Shown: positions 38,501-51,570, counted from the first letter of the stretch. The stretch is 64,000 nucleotides of DNA from Gymnorhina tibicen (GCA_013399875.1 VXAZ01018984.1:5371503-5435502), one strand, 5' to 3'. Numbers and translations are program-made. Notes: generated by a model from the letters alone, not told the origin.

Positions 38501-41500
38501 CGGCCAAGCTCTAGGAGAGGTGGAAGTGCCTCTGCTCATCTTGATAGGATATTCAGAAGACACCACCAAATGATCTACCACAGTATGTCTAAATACTTCT
38601 TACCTGCTCTAACACCTATGACTTTTCTTGAGGCTTAAAGGTATAAGAGAATAAATACTTCCTCTGTTTTCTTTCCATTTGTTGTCTTTTTAAAATTGGC
38701 AGCAAACAATGCCGCAGTTTCTCCTGTTAAGTCAGTCATGTCTTTCTCAGAGAGATCATTTTAGGGTGTGGGGGCTTACTCATTTTGAATTAGTGAGTTG
38801 TGGCTATATGAACATGCATGTTGGCAGCAGTGTTAATTGGCAGCAGTTTTTCCCATTGTTTCTTGTTCCTTTTGGGGTACTGGGGTATGCAGGTTCAGTG
38901 CAGAGGACTCATAGGGTGTCCAAGGTGCCCACAGTTGCTTTCCTTGTTCATGAATACATCTGTAGATGCCTAGAGTGAACTCAGCAAAATATTCATGGAT
39001 ATAAAAATACACATTATTCTTGGTTTCTGAGCACTTAACAGCTCAAAAACAATTGGACTAAAGAAAAGTGTCTGTCTTCTGCAGACACTTTGGTCTTTTG
39101 AGTACCATCACTGTGCAGCTGGATATGTGGTGTAGAGCAAGAGGTGTGTGTGTTTAAATATGAACACACCCTGGAGATGCTTTAAAAGCTTTGAGTCTGT
39201 TTTCAGTGATGCTCAGGGTTTGATGGATGTAAATGCAGAGGAATTATCAAAGCTGAACCTGGAATGGCCCTTGGCAGGGACAGCAGCTTCAGTGACCATT
39301 CAGAGACCATCATCTGTCAACGTGCAAATCTCACTTCTTCATTGTCATTGCTTCAAATCTTAAGCACGGCACTTTCCCCGCCAAACCTGTCCTTTTGTGC
39401 AGAGTTGTCTGTGCTGACCATTGCTGGGTTGGCAGGGGCAAGGTGCTGCATGAACCTGAGGGATGCAGCAGTCCTTGCCCTTGAGCATCATCCTTCACAC
39501 TGCAAAGCCCTTAGTCCTGGGAAATTAATTGTGTTTCAAGGGGTCTGTCGGTCCTGGAGCCTGGAGGCCTCTGGTTTAGCCACAAACAGGGACAGCAGTG
39601 CCAGTCTCTTCCCCCTCTGGAATATGATTAGAAGTTCAGTTTCTATTCTTTTTAAGTCCAGGCTGCTACTTGAGAAGGGGGTCTTTGGAGGTGCTCAAGT
39701 GTCCCCTGGCTGTTTGGTGGAAATTAAGAGGTAAGAAGCAGGGTAGAATCCCTTTCCTGCTAATCCTGTGGGCTGTTTTCTAGCATCTCATCCAGCCACA
39801 GCTGCTCAAGTGCTGCAGCTCCTGCTCTTCACTGGGCAGATTGGTGTTCAAGGGTGCTCACTGTCCCAGCACCCTGCGTGCTTGTATTAGTGCTCACAAC
39901 TCCAGGGAGAGCCTGCAAAAGAAATAGCATAGTCAATTTATATCAGACTTTAAAACTTCCATTTTACCCAGTGTAAGAGGCTGTTCCTTAACTTCCACAT
40001 CATTACACCACTGGCATTTTCCTAATAAAGCTCTTTGGTTTCGTCGGCCCTGCCCTTCTGCTTCTTCTGTTCCCTCTTGTAACTCTTACAGACACACTTG
40101 TCCTCCCCTGACCCCATGGATAGCCCTTCCTGGGGCCCATTGCCCAGATGGAGGGCATATTTGGAGGAGTAGTCCACATGCCATTGCACCAGTTCAGTCA
40201 TGACAGATTGCTGTTTGTAAGCCAAAAATCTCTGCAACCCTGTTGAACAACTGTTGGTTTGGCTAAATGTCAGCAACTGGCCTCAAAATGACCCATCCTG
40301 ATAATCACATATGAAGTAGAGAGAAATTCCAGGTAAGTGACAGCAGAGGAATATATTCTCTTTGTAAGGGAAAGTCATCAGCCTTTTGGACTAGCAAATT
40401 GCTTCTGGTGGTTTTTGTCTTTCCCCCCCCCCCTTCAATCAGCTGTTCATTTTATGCTAGAAAAATTATGATTTTCTGCATCAAGGATCAAAACTTAGGG
40501 AGTTTAACTCCTATTTCTGCCTGTGTGCAAAATTAATCCCATTGTTGATATTCTCCCAGTTTATTTTGCCTCTCTGCTGCCTGGGACTGAGTTAGCTGAG
40601 ATTTGTTGCAGTGATTTCAGTGAGTGACATGACATTCTTCCTTTGGGAGATATTATGAACTGGCTTTGATTTTAGGATTGACAGCCATATAATTGGAAGT
40701 TCAGTCATTAGGTGGATCAGCTTTAAAGAGGAAAAGTAAGGGCAAGGCAATTTCTGAAATCAGAGCAGACTTTGGGGAGTATTAGATCTGGCAGAGGTTT
40801 GCTGCAGAGCAGTCTTAATATGATGACTGCGAAGGAAGAAGGAAGAAAGCATAGCTGCTTTTATAGATTCCTGTAAGCATGGTCCAGTTTTCACCACAGA
40901 CAGGGCTCTCTGCACATCTTGGGTAAGGCCTCAGGTTTAGTGAGAAATAATCATAAACAGGAACAATTAGGGATAATGCGTGTTCGTATAGTCGAGATAC
41001 AATGTGGTACCAACCCTTAGAAGGGGTAGTGGTGGTACAAAGAAGTGTCCCATCCTGGGACAATGCTTCTGCTCCAGGCAGTAAAAAAGCAATTAGTGAG
41101 TGAGCAAATATTTTTAAATCAGTGTGGACTAGCTGTGTGTTTTGAACATGGCCTGCAGATTATAATCCAGCAGAGGTTTGTCATCTGAAATCATTGCCGA
41201 AGGAAGAAAAGGAAAAAAAAAGGGCAAAGAAATACTTTCACTCCCCTGTCTCTGCATAAAAGCATGGGATGTTTCATTTGGCAGAAGATGGCCCAGAGCT
41301 TAACAACCTCATTTGCTGAAACTCCATTTCACTGCAGTCAGTATTAATAGCTTCACAATGAATAGATTAGATGCTGCAAGTGACAACAAACCTATTTGAG
41401 AGAAATTTAATAGGGAAGTTTATTGAAGTTTATTAACTGAATCCTGTTGGCTATTATAAGAACACAGCTCGATAAATCTAAATGTCAGAGCATTCATTGG

Positions 41501-44500
41501 AAGGAACTCAGAAAAATGCTGAAAATACCTGTTGTCCTTCAGCAAATACATGTGATCTTGCTTTTCATAATTGCATTTATTGTTGGAACAAATTGTGAAC
41601 ACATGGAAGACCAGGATTCTTTAAGTACTTGAAAACTCTACCTGTAGAAAAGGTCACTGTGGAATGCTGGTGAAAAAAGTCTCAAAGAAAACTAGAGCTT
41701 TGACTCCTACAAACCTGCTTTGTCTTGGTGGGAGAAAGGTGGAGTAAGTTAATACTAAGTGAAGTATAAAACCAGCCAGGATTTACAAACTGAAATCAGT
41801 GCAGAGAGGCTATTCCAGTGACATGCAAGTCTGAGTTATCTACTGCACTTAGGGAAAGACAGGGTGTGTTGTGGGGTTGTTTTAGTGGACACTTAGGGAA
41901 AGATTGAGCTTCTACCAGATCATTTATGTCCAGGCTAAACCATGTCCCCTGATAGCTCACAAACTGCACTACCTTCAGGGAATGGTCCATGTTCTTCCTG
42001 GCTGTCACTTGTCTCTGCAAGGTAGTCTGAAGTCAAGAACATGATGTGCAAGAAGCTGACCTGGTTCATGGCGGATGTGAACCACAAGATAAGCTGAGTG
42101 CTTCGGCAGTCAGAGCAGGCAGGCAGGAGTGCAGCACTGTGCCCTTACCTTGCGGAAAGGGAGATGCGTTGTTGGCAAAATAGGGAGGAAACAGGATTGA
42201 GACTGATCAAAAACACAGCAGTACATATGTTTTCTTCTGAAACAAACAAAAAGAGCCCAAGAAAATCTACATTTTGGAATTGCTGGGTCAGAGGCAATGA
42301 AACATTTTGTTATGACTCAGATGTGCTTTTTCTAAACTATTTGTTTCTACTCTAATAAAAAGTTGACATAATATGAAAAAGTCAAAGCCGGCTTTTCATA
42401 CAAGCCACTCTTTTGGAACAAAAAGTGAAAACATTTAATTTGTAAAATACTGATTTCTTATGGATATTTTTTAAGCATTGAGTGGTTCATCCAAATAAAT
42501 TAGTAAGATGGGCCATTCTCCTATCTCAGCAAAACTGTTCTTCTGCCACGTCTGCTGGGCGGTGGGGAAATCTCTCCATCTCCTGCTAAAATGCAGATAG
42601 CAAACATAGAGCTGATTTTGGTATGCAACTGAAAAGACCAGAAGTCAAAGAAGATACATGGTGGTGGTATTACCTGTGCAGACAGATGATCCCAGTTAAA
42701 TCAGTGCTATTCAAACCCTTCCAGCCAGGCAGAGTCATAGTGAGTGACAGTATTATTCAGGAAATCTGTAGGAGCAGTTGAATCCATTTCCCTTCCAGCT
42801 GGGTAGACCATGCAGATGATTCAAGGTAACCTCAGTGTCTTTGTGTGGCTTTGTCAGCCAGCTGCCCACAAGGAATTTTTTTGAATTTTGTTCCTGAGTG
42901 ATGCAGTCTAGAGTCTGGCAACATGTGCTCGTCATCATAATTTTCATCCTTTCAGTGAGTGAATAAACCATACTTGTGTTTAACAAGGTGCAGTTTTCCC
43001 ATGCAGTCATTACACAAATCTCTTACAAAAAATTATTGCTACATTCAGTGTTGTCCTGCATCAAGGACATCAATTTCTACCTTAGAAAGGAAAGAAAACG
43101 GTACCATTTGATTGCGTGCTGTCATTAAAATAATACCTACTTTCGTAGGCACAGAAAGCAGATAACTGTCGCTATCTGAATCCTTTGTGTCTGGTTACGG
43201 TGATGTTAAAAATTGTGGGATTTTCATTTTCTTTGTCCTGGTTGGTTTTCCTAACAGTTTTTCTCAGTTTGCAAGCTAAAAGTGCAACCCTCCAGATCTC
43301 CCCCTGCACCATGAGCACAGGGCATGGCTTCTCCTAGCCTTTTAAATCCAGTAAGGCTGGATCTGTGGTGCTTGATTTATGAGGATCACTGATGCTGTGA
43401 GAGCAGCAGGAGCACTTGTGTGTTACCCAGCGAATACTTGCCTTCTGAAAGATCATCATTTCTTTCTCCTTGTGATCACAGCCTATAAATCCTTCACTTG
43501 AGGAAATCCAGGTCAGGAAGACCTGAACTGAGCACTGGCCTTTCCAGACACCCGAATTTGAATGTAATTTTGGATGTCAGAGCTGACCTGGTAGCTGTGT
43601 TTTGCTCTGAACTCTGTTGAATACCAGTGGAAACAAGACTTGGGACTGTAGTTGTACCAGTGTGGTTGCAGGGAATGTTTTTGTAGAGGTGTGAGTTCTG
43701 ATGTTAAATGTTTGCTGGTTGTAATGGTCTCATCATGCTGTAAAAGGTGAACCTGTGGGTTTGAACCCATCTTTTTTCTAACCCCAAATTCATGCTCCCA
43801 GACATGCACAGCATGATAGGGGTTTGGAAACAGAATGCATTTGCTTTCAGTAGGGTACCTTTGACTAGCAGAACTGAAGGTGATTCAGCACAGCTGGGTA
43901 GAAGGCAGTTCCCCTGACTAAATGAATGGTGGCTGTGTGCTGGGCTTAGGTGGTTCAGCAAAAGGCAAAGGAAGGATTTGTATACGGGCCGCTATTGCTG
44001 GAATGTAGGAAAGCAAGGATGTTACAGAGCGGGGGGGTTTTCTGGGAGAGATCTGTGTTGCACCACAGATGCTGAGAGCTGAGGATCCAGCAGCAAGTGA
44101 ATAAATAAAAGTAAGTGATAATAACTGCTGCCTGCTGAGGATATTAGGCACATCGCCAACACTGGGCCAGACGGCTGCCAAGGGTCCCATCCCAAGAGTG
44201 CTCTGCCAGGGAGGAGATTCCAGGTGGTCAACAGGCACTTGCAGCCCTGATCTTTCTGTTTTTTGGGCCCTGGACATGCACTGACCTTTGTAATTGCAGC
44301 CCCAGTGATGCACACCTGCACACAGGCCTGCAGAATAGCCCTGTCTGCTTTTCCCCATGGTATTTTGGGAGAGCATACTGCTATGATCCTGTGCTTACTT
44401 TATTGGGGTTTTGTTGGCTTTCTATTACCAAGGCCATTTTCCTGCAAATGAGGTCATAGTTCCGTAGTCTACCTGCTCCTTTTGCTCCTGCCTCATCTGC

Positions 44501-47500
44501 AGACCTAATCTGCTCTTCCTAATAGTCCTGTTGGTTGCTATAGCAATGATAAAGTGGTATGAAAAAGCCAGAATGATACGTAAATGTATGGCTGGTATTA
44601 CATTTTTTTCTTTCTTTCTCCTGGGAAAGAGAAACCAAATAATGAGGGTTTGGGTTTTTGGGGTTTTTTTTGGCATATTACTGTTTTATCAAAAGCTTTA
44701 ACCGTAGGCTTTTTGGAGCCTGGATGCAGTCCTCTCTCAGCACCCTTTTAGGCTGGGAATTTTGCAACTCAAGAGCAGTTAGTGAGAAACAAGAGCCCAA
44801 ATTTATGAATACAGGGTACTTATCATTCTGTATTTAAGATGCCAAAAGTTGCATTTATTGTGACATGCAGAGAGTGTGAAGTTTGCCAGCTCACCGTGAC
44901 GGGAACCTGCTGCAGAGTGCATAGGGCTCAGTTGGGTCTCTAAAAGTATTGGAAGATATCTGAACGTGTTAGCAGGTTTGTTTTGGATTTGCACCAGGAG
45001 CCTTACTCAGCACTGCCACTGAAAGTGGCATTTTGAACAGTAAATTAAAAAATCTAATGTAATCAAGGGAGAGGAAGGCAGAAGATGGAGTATTTTTGAT
45101 CAGTTGCTGCATACAGGAATGGGTGGCTGTAGTACCAAGCCCTGGCTTTTACACATCTGAGAGCAAAAATGACTTACTTATTCTGTATTTTCAACTTTTT
45201 TTGGCAAGTTTGTAGTCAGAATCATAGATCTGTATTAAAAATTGGCTGAAAGAGCCATATTTGTGTGAATTCAGCTCACTCAAGAGCCCACCACACTGGC
45301 ACATGTAGGCAAGCAAAAGCTACATTTAAGCGCTGACACAGGTTGATCCATTCTTTCTTGTCACAGCCTTAGAGCATCCCTCATGCAAAACAGCTTCTCC
45401 TGCCCAGCCGTGGTGGGATCAGCTTGTTCTTGCCTGCTGAGGTTCACTAGACAAGATCAGGCCATGGATGTATTGAGTGAGATGCTCCTTCTGGCAGCTG
45501 GCATTTAAAGACGCCTCAAGCTAAAGTGCTGAAAAGCTCACCGTGGGTATATTTTTCATATCAGTTCTCACAGGGGCTGAGTTGGAGATTGGGTTAAATC
45601 TCAGATGGGAGGATTATATCACCTCTGAGTTTATGGCTGGCATTAACTCTGGCCATTCTCATTACCTGCATAAAAGTGAGCCCCTTCTTGAATCTTTTAT
45701 GGCCTGGCTTGATTAAAAGTGGAATGAAAGCAGAAACAATTTTAATGGACTTAGTGCTCACTGGTATAAAACTAGTGCAAGAAGAGAAATGGTTACTACA
45801 GTCCCTCATCCCAGATGTGTGTGAGATTGAGAGAAAACACATTACCAGAAAGAAAGAATTGACTCATTTACCTATTAGTTACATTCAAGGTTACTTAGTT
45901 AAGCGTTCATATAATGTTTTCTTACAGGAGACAGCTTTGTTTCCTTATTTTCAAACACAGCAGCTCATCTTGCTTTCCATCAGCATAGACAAAAATATCA
46001 GGTGAGAGAAAACAAGTCTTTTTTTTCCAGCTGCATGTGTCGAGGAGCCTCCCTGGCATGCAGCCCCCATACAACGCTGCCTTCTACTTTGTCCTGTGCT
46101 CAAAAGACCGATTAAGTGATCCGCTAATGCCATACGCCTGGGGCTGGGAAGCGCTGGGGGATGATGGGGGAGAGGCAAGAAACAGTCTGCTCTCTCCTCT
46201 ACCTGCACAGACACAGGGAAATGCCATCCCAGGCCTGCATACAAGCACAGCAGGAGGCAGCCTCCACCCAGCCTGAGGTTTGGCCAGTTCTTACCTTTCT
46301 GTAAATAATCAGTAGGTGTGAGCTTTCAGAGAACTCCCTGCAAAGGGGAATTGTACTAGCCAGAGGCCCTCAGGGCTCATATAACCTCAGCGACTCCATT
46401 CAGAGAAAGAGATTGTACCCAGAGCCCCACCTGCCTTGCAGAGACAGCCTTCACCTCGGCACGGGGCCACCTCCATGCCTAAAAGAGGCAAAGGGGGTCT
46501 CCATGCCTCAGACACTGGTAAAAGTATTCCTGAAAGGGTTGCTGGTTTTGAGGATTGGCTTTTCAACCAAAGTTACTTCTTTGGGTTGAGGCTCTCGGAT
46601 GTTGGCGACAGCCAGGTCACCTGAGCCCTCTGACAGTCCTGTCCTAATTAGCTCTAGTTGCCCCACCAGTGACTTACTTTCGTGGTGGAAAGGTTTTGTC
46701 TTAAGAGTTTAGTCCTGGCAGTTAAAAACCATGGTCATCCTTCCTGCTCTAGACCTCAGTGGGAATGGCCCTGAAGGACAAGTTTTTTAATTCGGTCATG
46801 TCTCTGGAGAATAGAAGAGGTTCACAGAAAGAGCTTAAGCGTTTTTCATCCTGTAGGTCAGCTAAAAGGTAGGAGGAGACTTTGCTTCCTGGGTTGATGC
46901 CTGCAATAGGAATTGAGGTAGGTTTTGGCAGCCACCTGCCAAGCCGTGATGATCCCGAAAAGCACAAGTCCAGAGGCTGTGTCTCCAAGGGATAAACCAA
47001 AGAGCAAAGGACAACTGCTGGCTGAGTGCTTGGAAAGAGCAGCAAAGAGGTGCGGGAGTGGGGAAACAAGGTGTTTGTGGGGCACACAGAGAGCCTTGAG
47101 ACATGCACTTCGTGGCCCCTCTCATTCCTGATAGAAATGCCTGACGGAGCTGTAGTGCTCTCACCTTCCAGGATGGATTCAGGTGGTTGTGGATGTTCTT
47201 GACGGTGGTATCAGAGAAGTAGTTGAAGTGAAACTTGCCCTCTTAGACATGAGAAACAGCTGCTGTCTGAGAAATGCTGAGAGCCTTCAGAGAGGCTGCA
47301 TTCTCCACCCTTTCTCTTTAATTCTGCTTTTTTGATTTAAATGTGTTGCGAAGGACTGGTAAAAGAGATCCTAGCACATAGTGGGAGTTGAATGTGCTGT
47401 TGTCTGTTAGTCATTATATATATTTTTTTTTTGTTCATTTGGCACTTTCCGGAGATTTTTTCCCCCCACATTGTGTAGGCTGCCATCTTCCTTTCTTTCT

Positions 47501-47807
47501 TTGTAGCAAGCATGTGGGCGCAGCCTTGCTTACACTCCGAGCAACTGGGGAACCACCATAAATGTAGCTTATCCGCTTTCTGATACATTTTCTTTTGCGT
47601 TGGTTTGGATTTGTGCATCGTCAGTAACATCTGTTCTGCTTTAGTGGCATACAGTTTTCCGAGTCTAATTAGCTGGCTGCTTGTAATCAGGACTATTTCA
47701 ACTGTTGTCATTCTGAATGTTCTTTTTCCCTTTTTTTTAATACCACATTTGCCTGATTGACCTTTTTTGTTGTTTTTTTTCTCTGTCTTTCTATCGGGCT
47801 GCTCCAG
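32515..47807 (+). other. ADGRL3: Largest intron in the window (tail region)
   Basis: A 15.3-kb intron. A GC-rich, CpG-containing segment of unknown origin lies at about 36840-37200. A short perfect hairpin (GTGTCTG...CAGACAC) is near 39069-39089. C-, A- and T-runs occur at 40425, 38207 and 46020. The end of the intron is strongly T-rich upstream of the 129-nt cassette. Chance ORFs such as 39264-39734 and 43918-44376 show no recognisable domain. Confidence 0.85.
36840..37200. other. GC-rich unclassified intronic segment
   Basis: This roughly 360-bp block is much richer in G and C than its AT-rich surroundings. It contains related short motifs (CCCGGGTCCA at about 36916 and 36978, and repeated CCAGG/GGGTCC words). 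I cannot assign it to a repeat family. It may be an old repeat copy or a local high-GC patch. Confidence 0.4.
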
Positions 47808-47936
47808 GAGCCATGGCTAATCATCTTATAACCAATGCTCTGCTTCGTCCTCATGGCACTAACAACCCTTATAATACATTGCTCGGGGAATCGGCGGTCT
47901 ATAACAACCCTTCTGTCAGCATGTACAACGCACAAG
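47808..47936 (+). CDS. ADGRL3: ADGRL3 129-nt tail cassette exon ([17 protein letters not shown])
   Basis: The exon is phase 1 to phase 1 and 129 nt long, so inclusion adds 43 residues without shifting frame. It reads (G)[21 protein letters not shown], then [18 protein letters not shown] and MYNAQ plus G. Mammalian ADGRL3 has the same cassette, and ADGRL1 has a related HLLTN...PYNTL segment as I recall it. The acceptor follows a very long T/C tract and ends gggctgctccag. The donor gtgtgc at 47937 is weak, in keeping with alternative splicing. Function of the insert is not established here. Confidence 0.92.
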
Positions 47937-48262
47937 GTGTGCTGGAGTTTCTCTCTAATTTTTCTAGTGAGAATTCCATTTTCTGTGGCTTATCTTGGCC
48001 CATTTCTTTCTTTTTTTTTCTTCCTTTTTCTTTTTCTCTCCCCACGCACACACACTTTTTTTTTTTTTGGAACTGGGCACAAAAAAAAGATCCCCTCCCC
48101 GTTCTTTCATTTCAATGCATCTTTCCATCTTCCAGATGCTATTTTTCCATGAGCGATCAAATCCACTTTGAAAGACTCTTGTCAGTTTTACTCAAAGCAT
48201 TCATAGTGTTTTGATTTTGATTTTTTTTATTCAGTCTCCTTGCTTTTGTATTGTTTTGGTCT

Positions 48263-48278
48263 TGTGTGTGTGTGTGTG
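48263..48278. repeat. (TG)8 dinucleotide repeat
   Basis: Eight uninterrupted TG units, 67 bases upstream of the candidate 20-nt exon. UG repeats in RNA can bind CELF-type proteins or TDP-43; relevance here is inference only. Confidence 0.9.
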
Positions 48279-48345
48279 TTTTGTTGGACACATCCATCCC
48301 TCTCTTTGTTGTCAGCACATTTCCTTGTTAAACCATTCATTTCAG

Positions 48346-48365
48346 AAACAGGAACACCTCTGAAG
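48346..48365 (+). CDS. ADGRL3: Candidate 20-nt cassette exon in the tail (unproven)
   Basis: AAACAGGAACACCTCTGAAG is flanked by a good acceptor (ccattcatttcag) and a near-consensus donor (gtaagt). Entered in phase 1 after the 129-nt cassette or the upstream tail exon it reads E-TGTPLK and leaves in phase 0. Because 20 is not divisible by three it changes the frame. Joined to the last exon it gives RGF then TGA (53491-53493); joined to the next cassette it gives SPTERQVWE then TAA. Evidence is splice-site quality and position only; I do not recall a described peptide. It could be a decoy. Confidence 0.35.
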
Positions 48366-51344
48366 GTAAGTGAAGCTAAACTGGCCTTTGCCACCAAAGC
48401 TGCTCTCATTTGAAATGGCCTAGAGAAATGTGGTCAGCAGTGCACTGGTTTGCACAGGGAGTAAAATGCAAAATACAACAAAACTGCCCTTGATCTCTAA
48501 GAAAAATGACAGCTGAAGCAAGAAGTGAAGGCCAGCTCCAAAGAGCAGAGCTGAGATAAGAAATGTTTTGCCGTTTGCATTTATACATTTTATATGTGCT
48601 ACTAGGGAAAAGGAAGTAATAGGAAAAAAGGTGTAGTGAATCTAGATAATCTTTGATATCCTTCTTTTGGCAACAGAAAATAGGCAGAGTCAGTTGTACC
48701 TAATGGAGGTTTTTGCTATGGAAATCTCTCTCTTGCCACCTACATCTTTGTCTCTGCTCTGGCTTCTGTGGGAAGGGACACTGCTTGTAAGCTGATGTCC
48801 TGATGCTTCCATGAGGGAGAGGCAGATGTGTTTAAGTAGGGCCTGAGGAGGAGGTGGGGAGTGTGGAGCTCTGACAGCTCCTGTCTCTTGGTGGCTCCAT
48901 CCTGCTCTGCCACTTCCATGGGATTTTTTTTTCTTTCGGTCTTACTCGTAAGGCGGCTGAATCATTGCAGAGTAACACTGCGTTCCAGCGCAAGTGTGCC
49001 AGCACTCTGTCAGCTCTCCACTCTCAATGAAGGCATCACTTCCCAGTAAAGGATCTCCAAGAGAGGGAAAATAATGGTGGTTATAATGCAAGCAGGAAAG
49101 CCCCCTTTGTACTCTATGGCAGCATGTTGTTTCTGACAGAAACAGATGTTGAACTGTATCACTAGGGTATTTGCATTCAAAGCACAGGGAAAGCACACGT
49201 GGTTTTGGACCTTTTTGCTGTTTATTAACCTCCTAAACTATGCTAACATTGTGCAATAAATTTGCTTCCAAGAATGCTTTTTTAAAAAGGGGCTGCTGTT
49301 AAACATGTAATGCTCTGAATTTTAAGAGTTTCAGTGTACTGCAATTGTTGAAATGAGCTTTGATGTTCTGACTAGTTTCTTGCATGATAACATTGAGGTG
49401 TGGGAGACTTTTAAATCAAATGGCAACAGGTAATGCTGGGTCAGCATTTGCCTTAAGAGGAGTCCTGATGTTCAGGTCTGGGTGCCTCAACTGAACCCAG
49501 GTGATTTGGGCAGAAATGTGTGTTATATGTATTTTAATAATTGTGCGTTCTTCAAATTTTTAATACTAGAATCTGATACAGTTACCTAAGCTAACAGCAT
49601 GTTATTCCACAGAAATAGCATAATTTTTGCAAGTGCTATTCTGTTCAACACAGTCAGATGAGTAACAGAGAAACCTATCCAGGCTTCATCCATGGGAGGT
49701 GAAGAAAGAGAGTGGGACGAATACTGGTCTCATTTAAACTCCTGGAGCTTTGCCATTGAATTCAGAGGGAGCAGAACCCAACCCATTCTTTTCAGGAGGC
49801 TGCAAGTTAATTAATGATCACCGAACTGGTCATAGATATTAGTTTTCAAACTGGTTAGGTCCCTGGACCTAATATTAATAGTGAATATTAGGAGATCCCA
49901 TGGAGAAATGAAGAGTAGCAAAACCAACCAGGCCTAGTGGTCTTGGTGGCCCTGTGGGGTTTACAGATGCTGCACCAGCAGGAATGCTAAAGCCGGGTTA
50001 GTGCATTGTAAAAGTAGATGCTGTCATCATCTCTGGGTGTGCCTTGGCTGTGGTTGGCATGCAGTGAGGCATTGTTAGCTAACACCATCCAACTCATTCC
50101 ACATCACTCAGGATATGATTTTTTTTGCACCTTCCTGTACTACTTTTGATGATGGCTGTGGATGGGGCAGGACACCCTAAGGAACAAGGGACTAATCTGG
50201 TCCACCCATTTCTTTTTCCCTCCCCAGTTAGGTGTTTTAAAATACCTCTGCTTAAGCCAAAGCTGCCACATCTGTGGTAGGGAATCATCAGGGGCAGGAA
50301 GTCCTTAAAATTACCCTTGGAAAGAGGCGGGGAATCGGAACCTAAAAGGCCAAAATCCCATGTCCCAGTGGCATAAGCGATTCCTTGATAGGACACGTAG
50401 TGTAGAGGAAGGAGGAGGTGGTAGGTGCAGGGCCGAGTGCTCACTGCTGTTGGAAGCTGACAATGGCTCAGTCTCTCCAACACAGGAAAATATCCCAACA
50501 CCTTTTGTCAGAACTAATTTTGAGAAAAGGTGTTAACAAGCATTAATGACCATTAACAAGCTCTAGTTAAAATCCAAGTGCCACAGACCACTGAAGAGTG
50601 GGAAGCTGAGCGTTATCACTGCCTCTTCATCTTATTCTCTGACTCTTCTTGTTTTAAGCCTTTCTTAATAGCTTCATTTAGCAATGCCATTATTCAAACT
50701 ACTATTCCTCTTACTTTTTTCTTTTTTTTTTGCCAAGTCCATGTAGTTTGCCATACGTTTGCTTAAAGTAAAAATCAGACTTACCAAAGTTTGTAAAATG
50801 CCAGCAGCCCCATGATGAACAAAGTCATACTCTTACAAAGCACTGTTGCAAAAGATGGACGGCAAAACATTTTTAGCAAGGAAATAGATTTCAGTTTCAA
50901 CTGCCAGGGGTTATTATAACTAACAGTAAGTAAAGCCATTCATTTTAAGACTTTGGAAGTGACAATGACAGTGCCTGTCTTTTCAAGCATGACCGTTACC
51001 AGCTTTAGACTTTTCTTAAATTTCCTGGCATTATTTCTTCATTTGTGTTGCACGCTGAACATTTTATAATGGCATTGGAAAACAATTTAAATGTGATAAT
51101 TTTTTAAATAAAAATGTAGACTATTGAATATTGCGCGTAAAATATTTTTTTTCTGTCTAAAATGTCAATATTTTTAACCTGAAATAAACCTTGTAACAAA
51201 TTCATGTATTCTGGGCAGTGGAAATTATTTCCGTTAACTCTCTTTTCTGCATATCATCAACTTGCTTTTTACTCATGTTTCTCCTACTGTCGCTGTAAGC
51301 TTACTTGTTGTTTTTTCTTTCCTTTTCTTCATGCTGTCGTTTAG

Positions 51345-51396
51345 AGCCCTACAGAGAGACAAGTATGGGAGTAAAGCTAAACATTGCATATCAAAT
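51345..51396 (+). CDS. ADGRL3: ADGRL3 tail cassette with two donors: 18-nt (EPYRETK) or 52-nt (EPYRETSMGVKLNIAYQI)
   Basis: Both forms share acceptor ctgtcgtttag. The short form (51345-51362, 18 nt, donor gtatgg) keeps frame and gives EPYRET-K-GLLNNARDTS with the last exon. The long form (51345-51396, 52 nt, donor gtaatt) reads EPYRETSMGVKLNIAYQ plus AT; the next A makes I. It shifts the frame of the last exon, which then encodes GASEQCQGYKCHGYSTTEW and stops. Both peptides occur in known latrophilin isoforms as I recall them. Both donors are weak. A TGC element lies close to the acceptor, a feature of SRRM4-regulated neuronal microexons (inference). This cassette is the switch for the receptor C-terminus. 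Confidence 0.92.
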
Positions 51397-51487
51397 GTAA
51401 TTTTTTTTAGTTCACTTTTATTGCATCACATATAGATGATGTAGTTAATAAAGGAAATGAATCTCACAGTTCTGAAATCGAAAGACT

Positions 51488-51570
51488 ATGAATATACATA
51501 TGAATATATATGTGTATGCGTGTGTATGTATGTGTATATATATATATGTATGTGTACATATATATATAGA
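51488..51570. repeat. Impure TATG/TA/TG microsatellite
   Basis: Alternating purine-pyrimidine sequence built from TATATA, TGTATG and TGTG units, starting 92 bases after the long cassette donor. No pure long unit, so likely old. Intronic. Confidence 0.88.

Larger units (their letters stand above)
47937..51344 (+). other. ADGRL3: Intron between the two tail cassettes
   Basis: A 3.4-kb intron. It carries a (TG)8 tract at 48263-48278, the 20-nt candidate cassette at 48346-48365, T-rich segments, and an AT-rich block at 51050-51190. Acceptor cttcatgctgtcgtttag. Confidence 0.85.

Noticed and set aside
39069..39089. 7-bp perfect hairpin GTGTCTG...CAGACAC
   Set aside because: Short stem with 7-nt loop; expected by chance several times in 64 kb.
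39264..39734. 156-codon open frame in the largest intron
   Set aside because: No similarity recognised, composition like the surrounding intron, no supporting splice sites.
41847..41902. CACTTAGGGAAAGA present twice within 45 bases
   Set aside because: Small local duplication with no further structure or link to splicing; not informative.
43740..43775. T-arm-like sequence (GTGGGTTTGAACCCA) suggesting a tRNA or tRNA-derived SINE
   Set aside because: I could not fit D-arm, anticodon arm and acceptor stem at the required spacing upstream. Probably chance or a very degraded remnant.
45222..45245. AATCATAGATCTG resembling a CR1 3' end
   Set aside because: The adjacent sequence lacks any further CR1 block, unlike the clear copy at 18054.
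46029..46115. Possible exon after a strong T-rich acceptor (ttttttttccag)
   Set aside because: No usable GT donor follows the open stretch and the encoded peptide matches no latrophilin segment I know.
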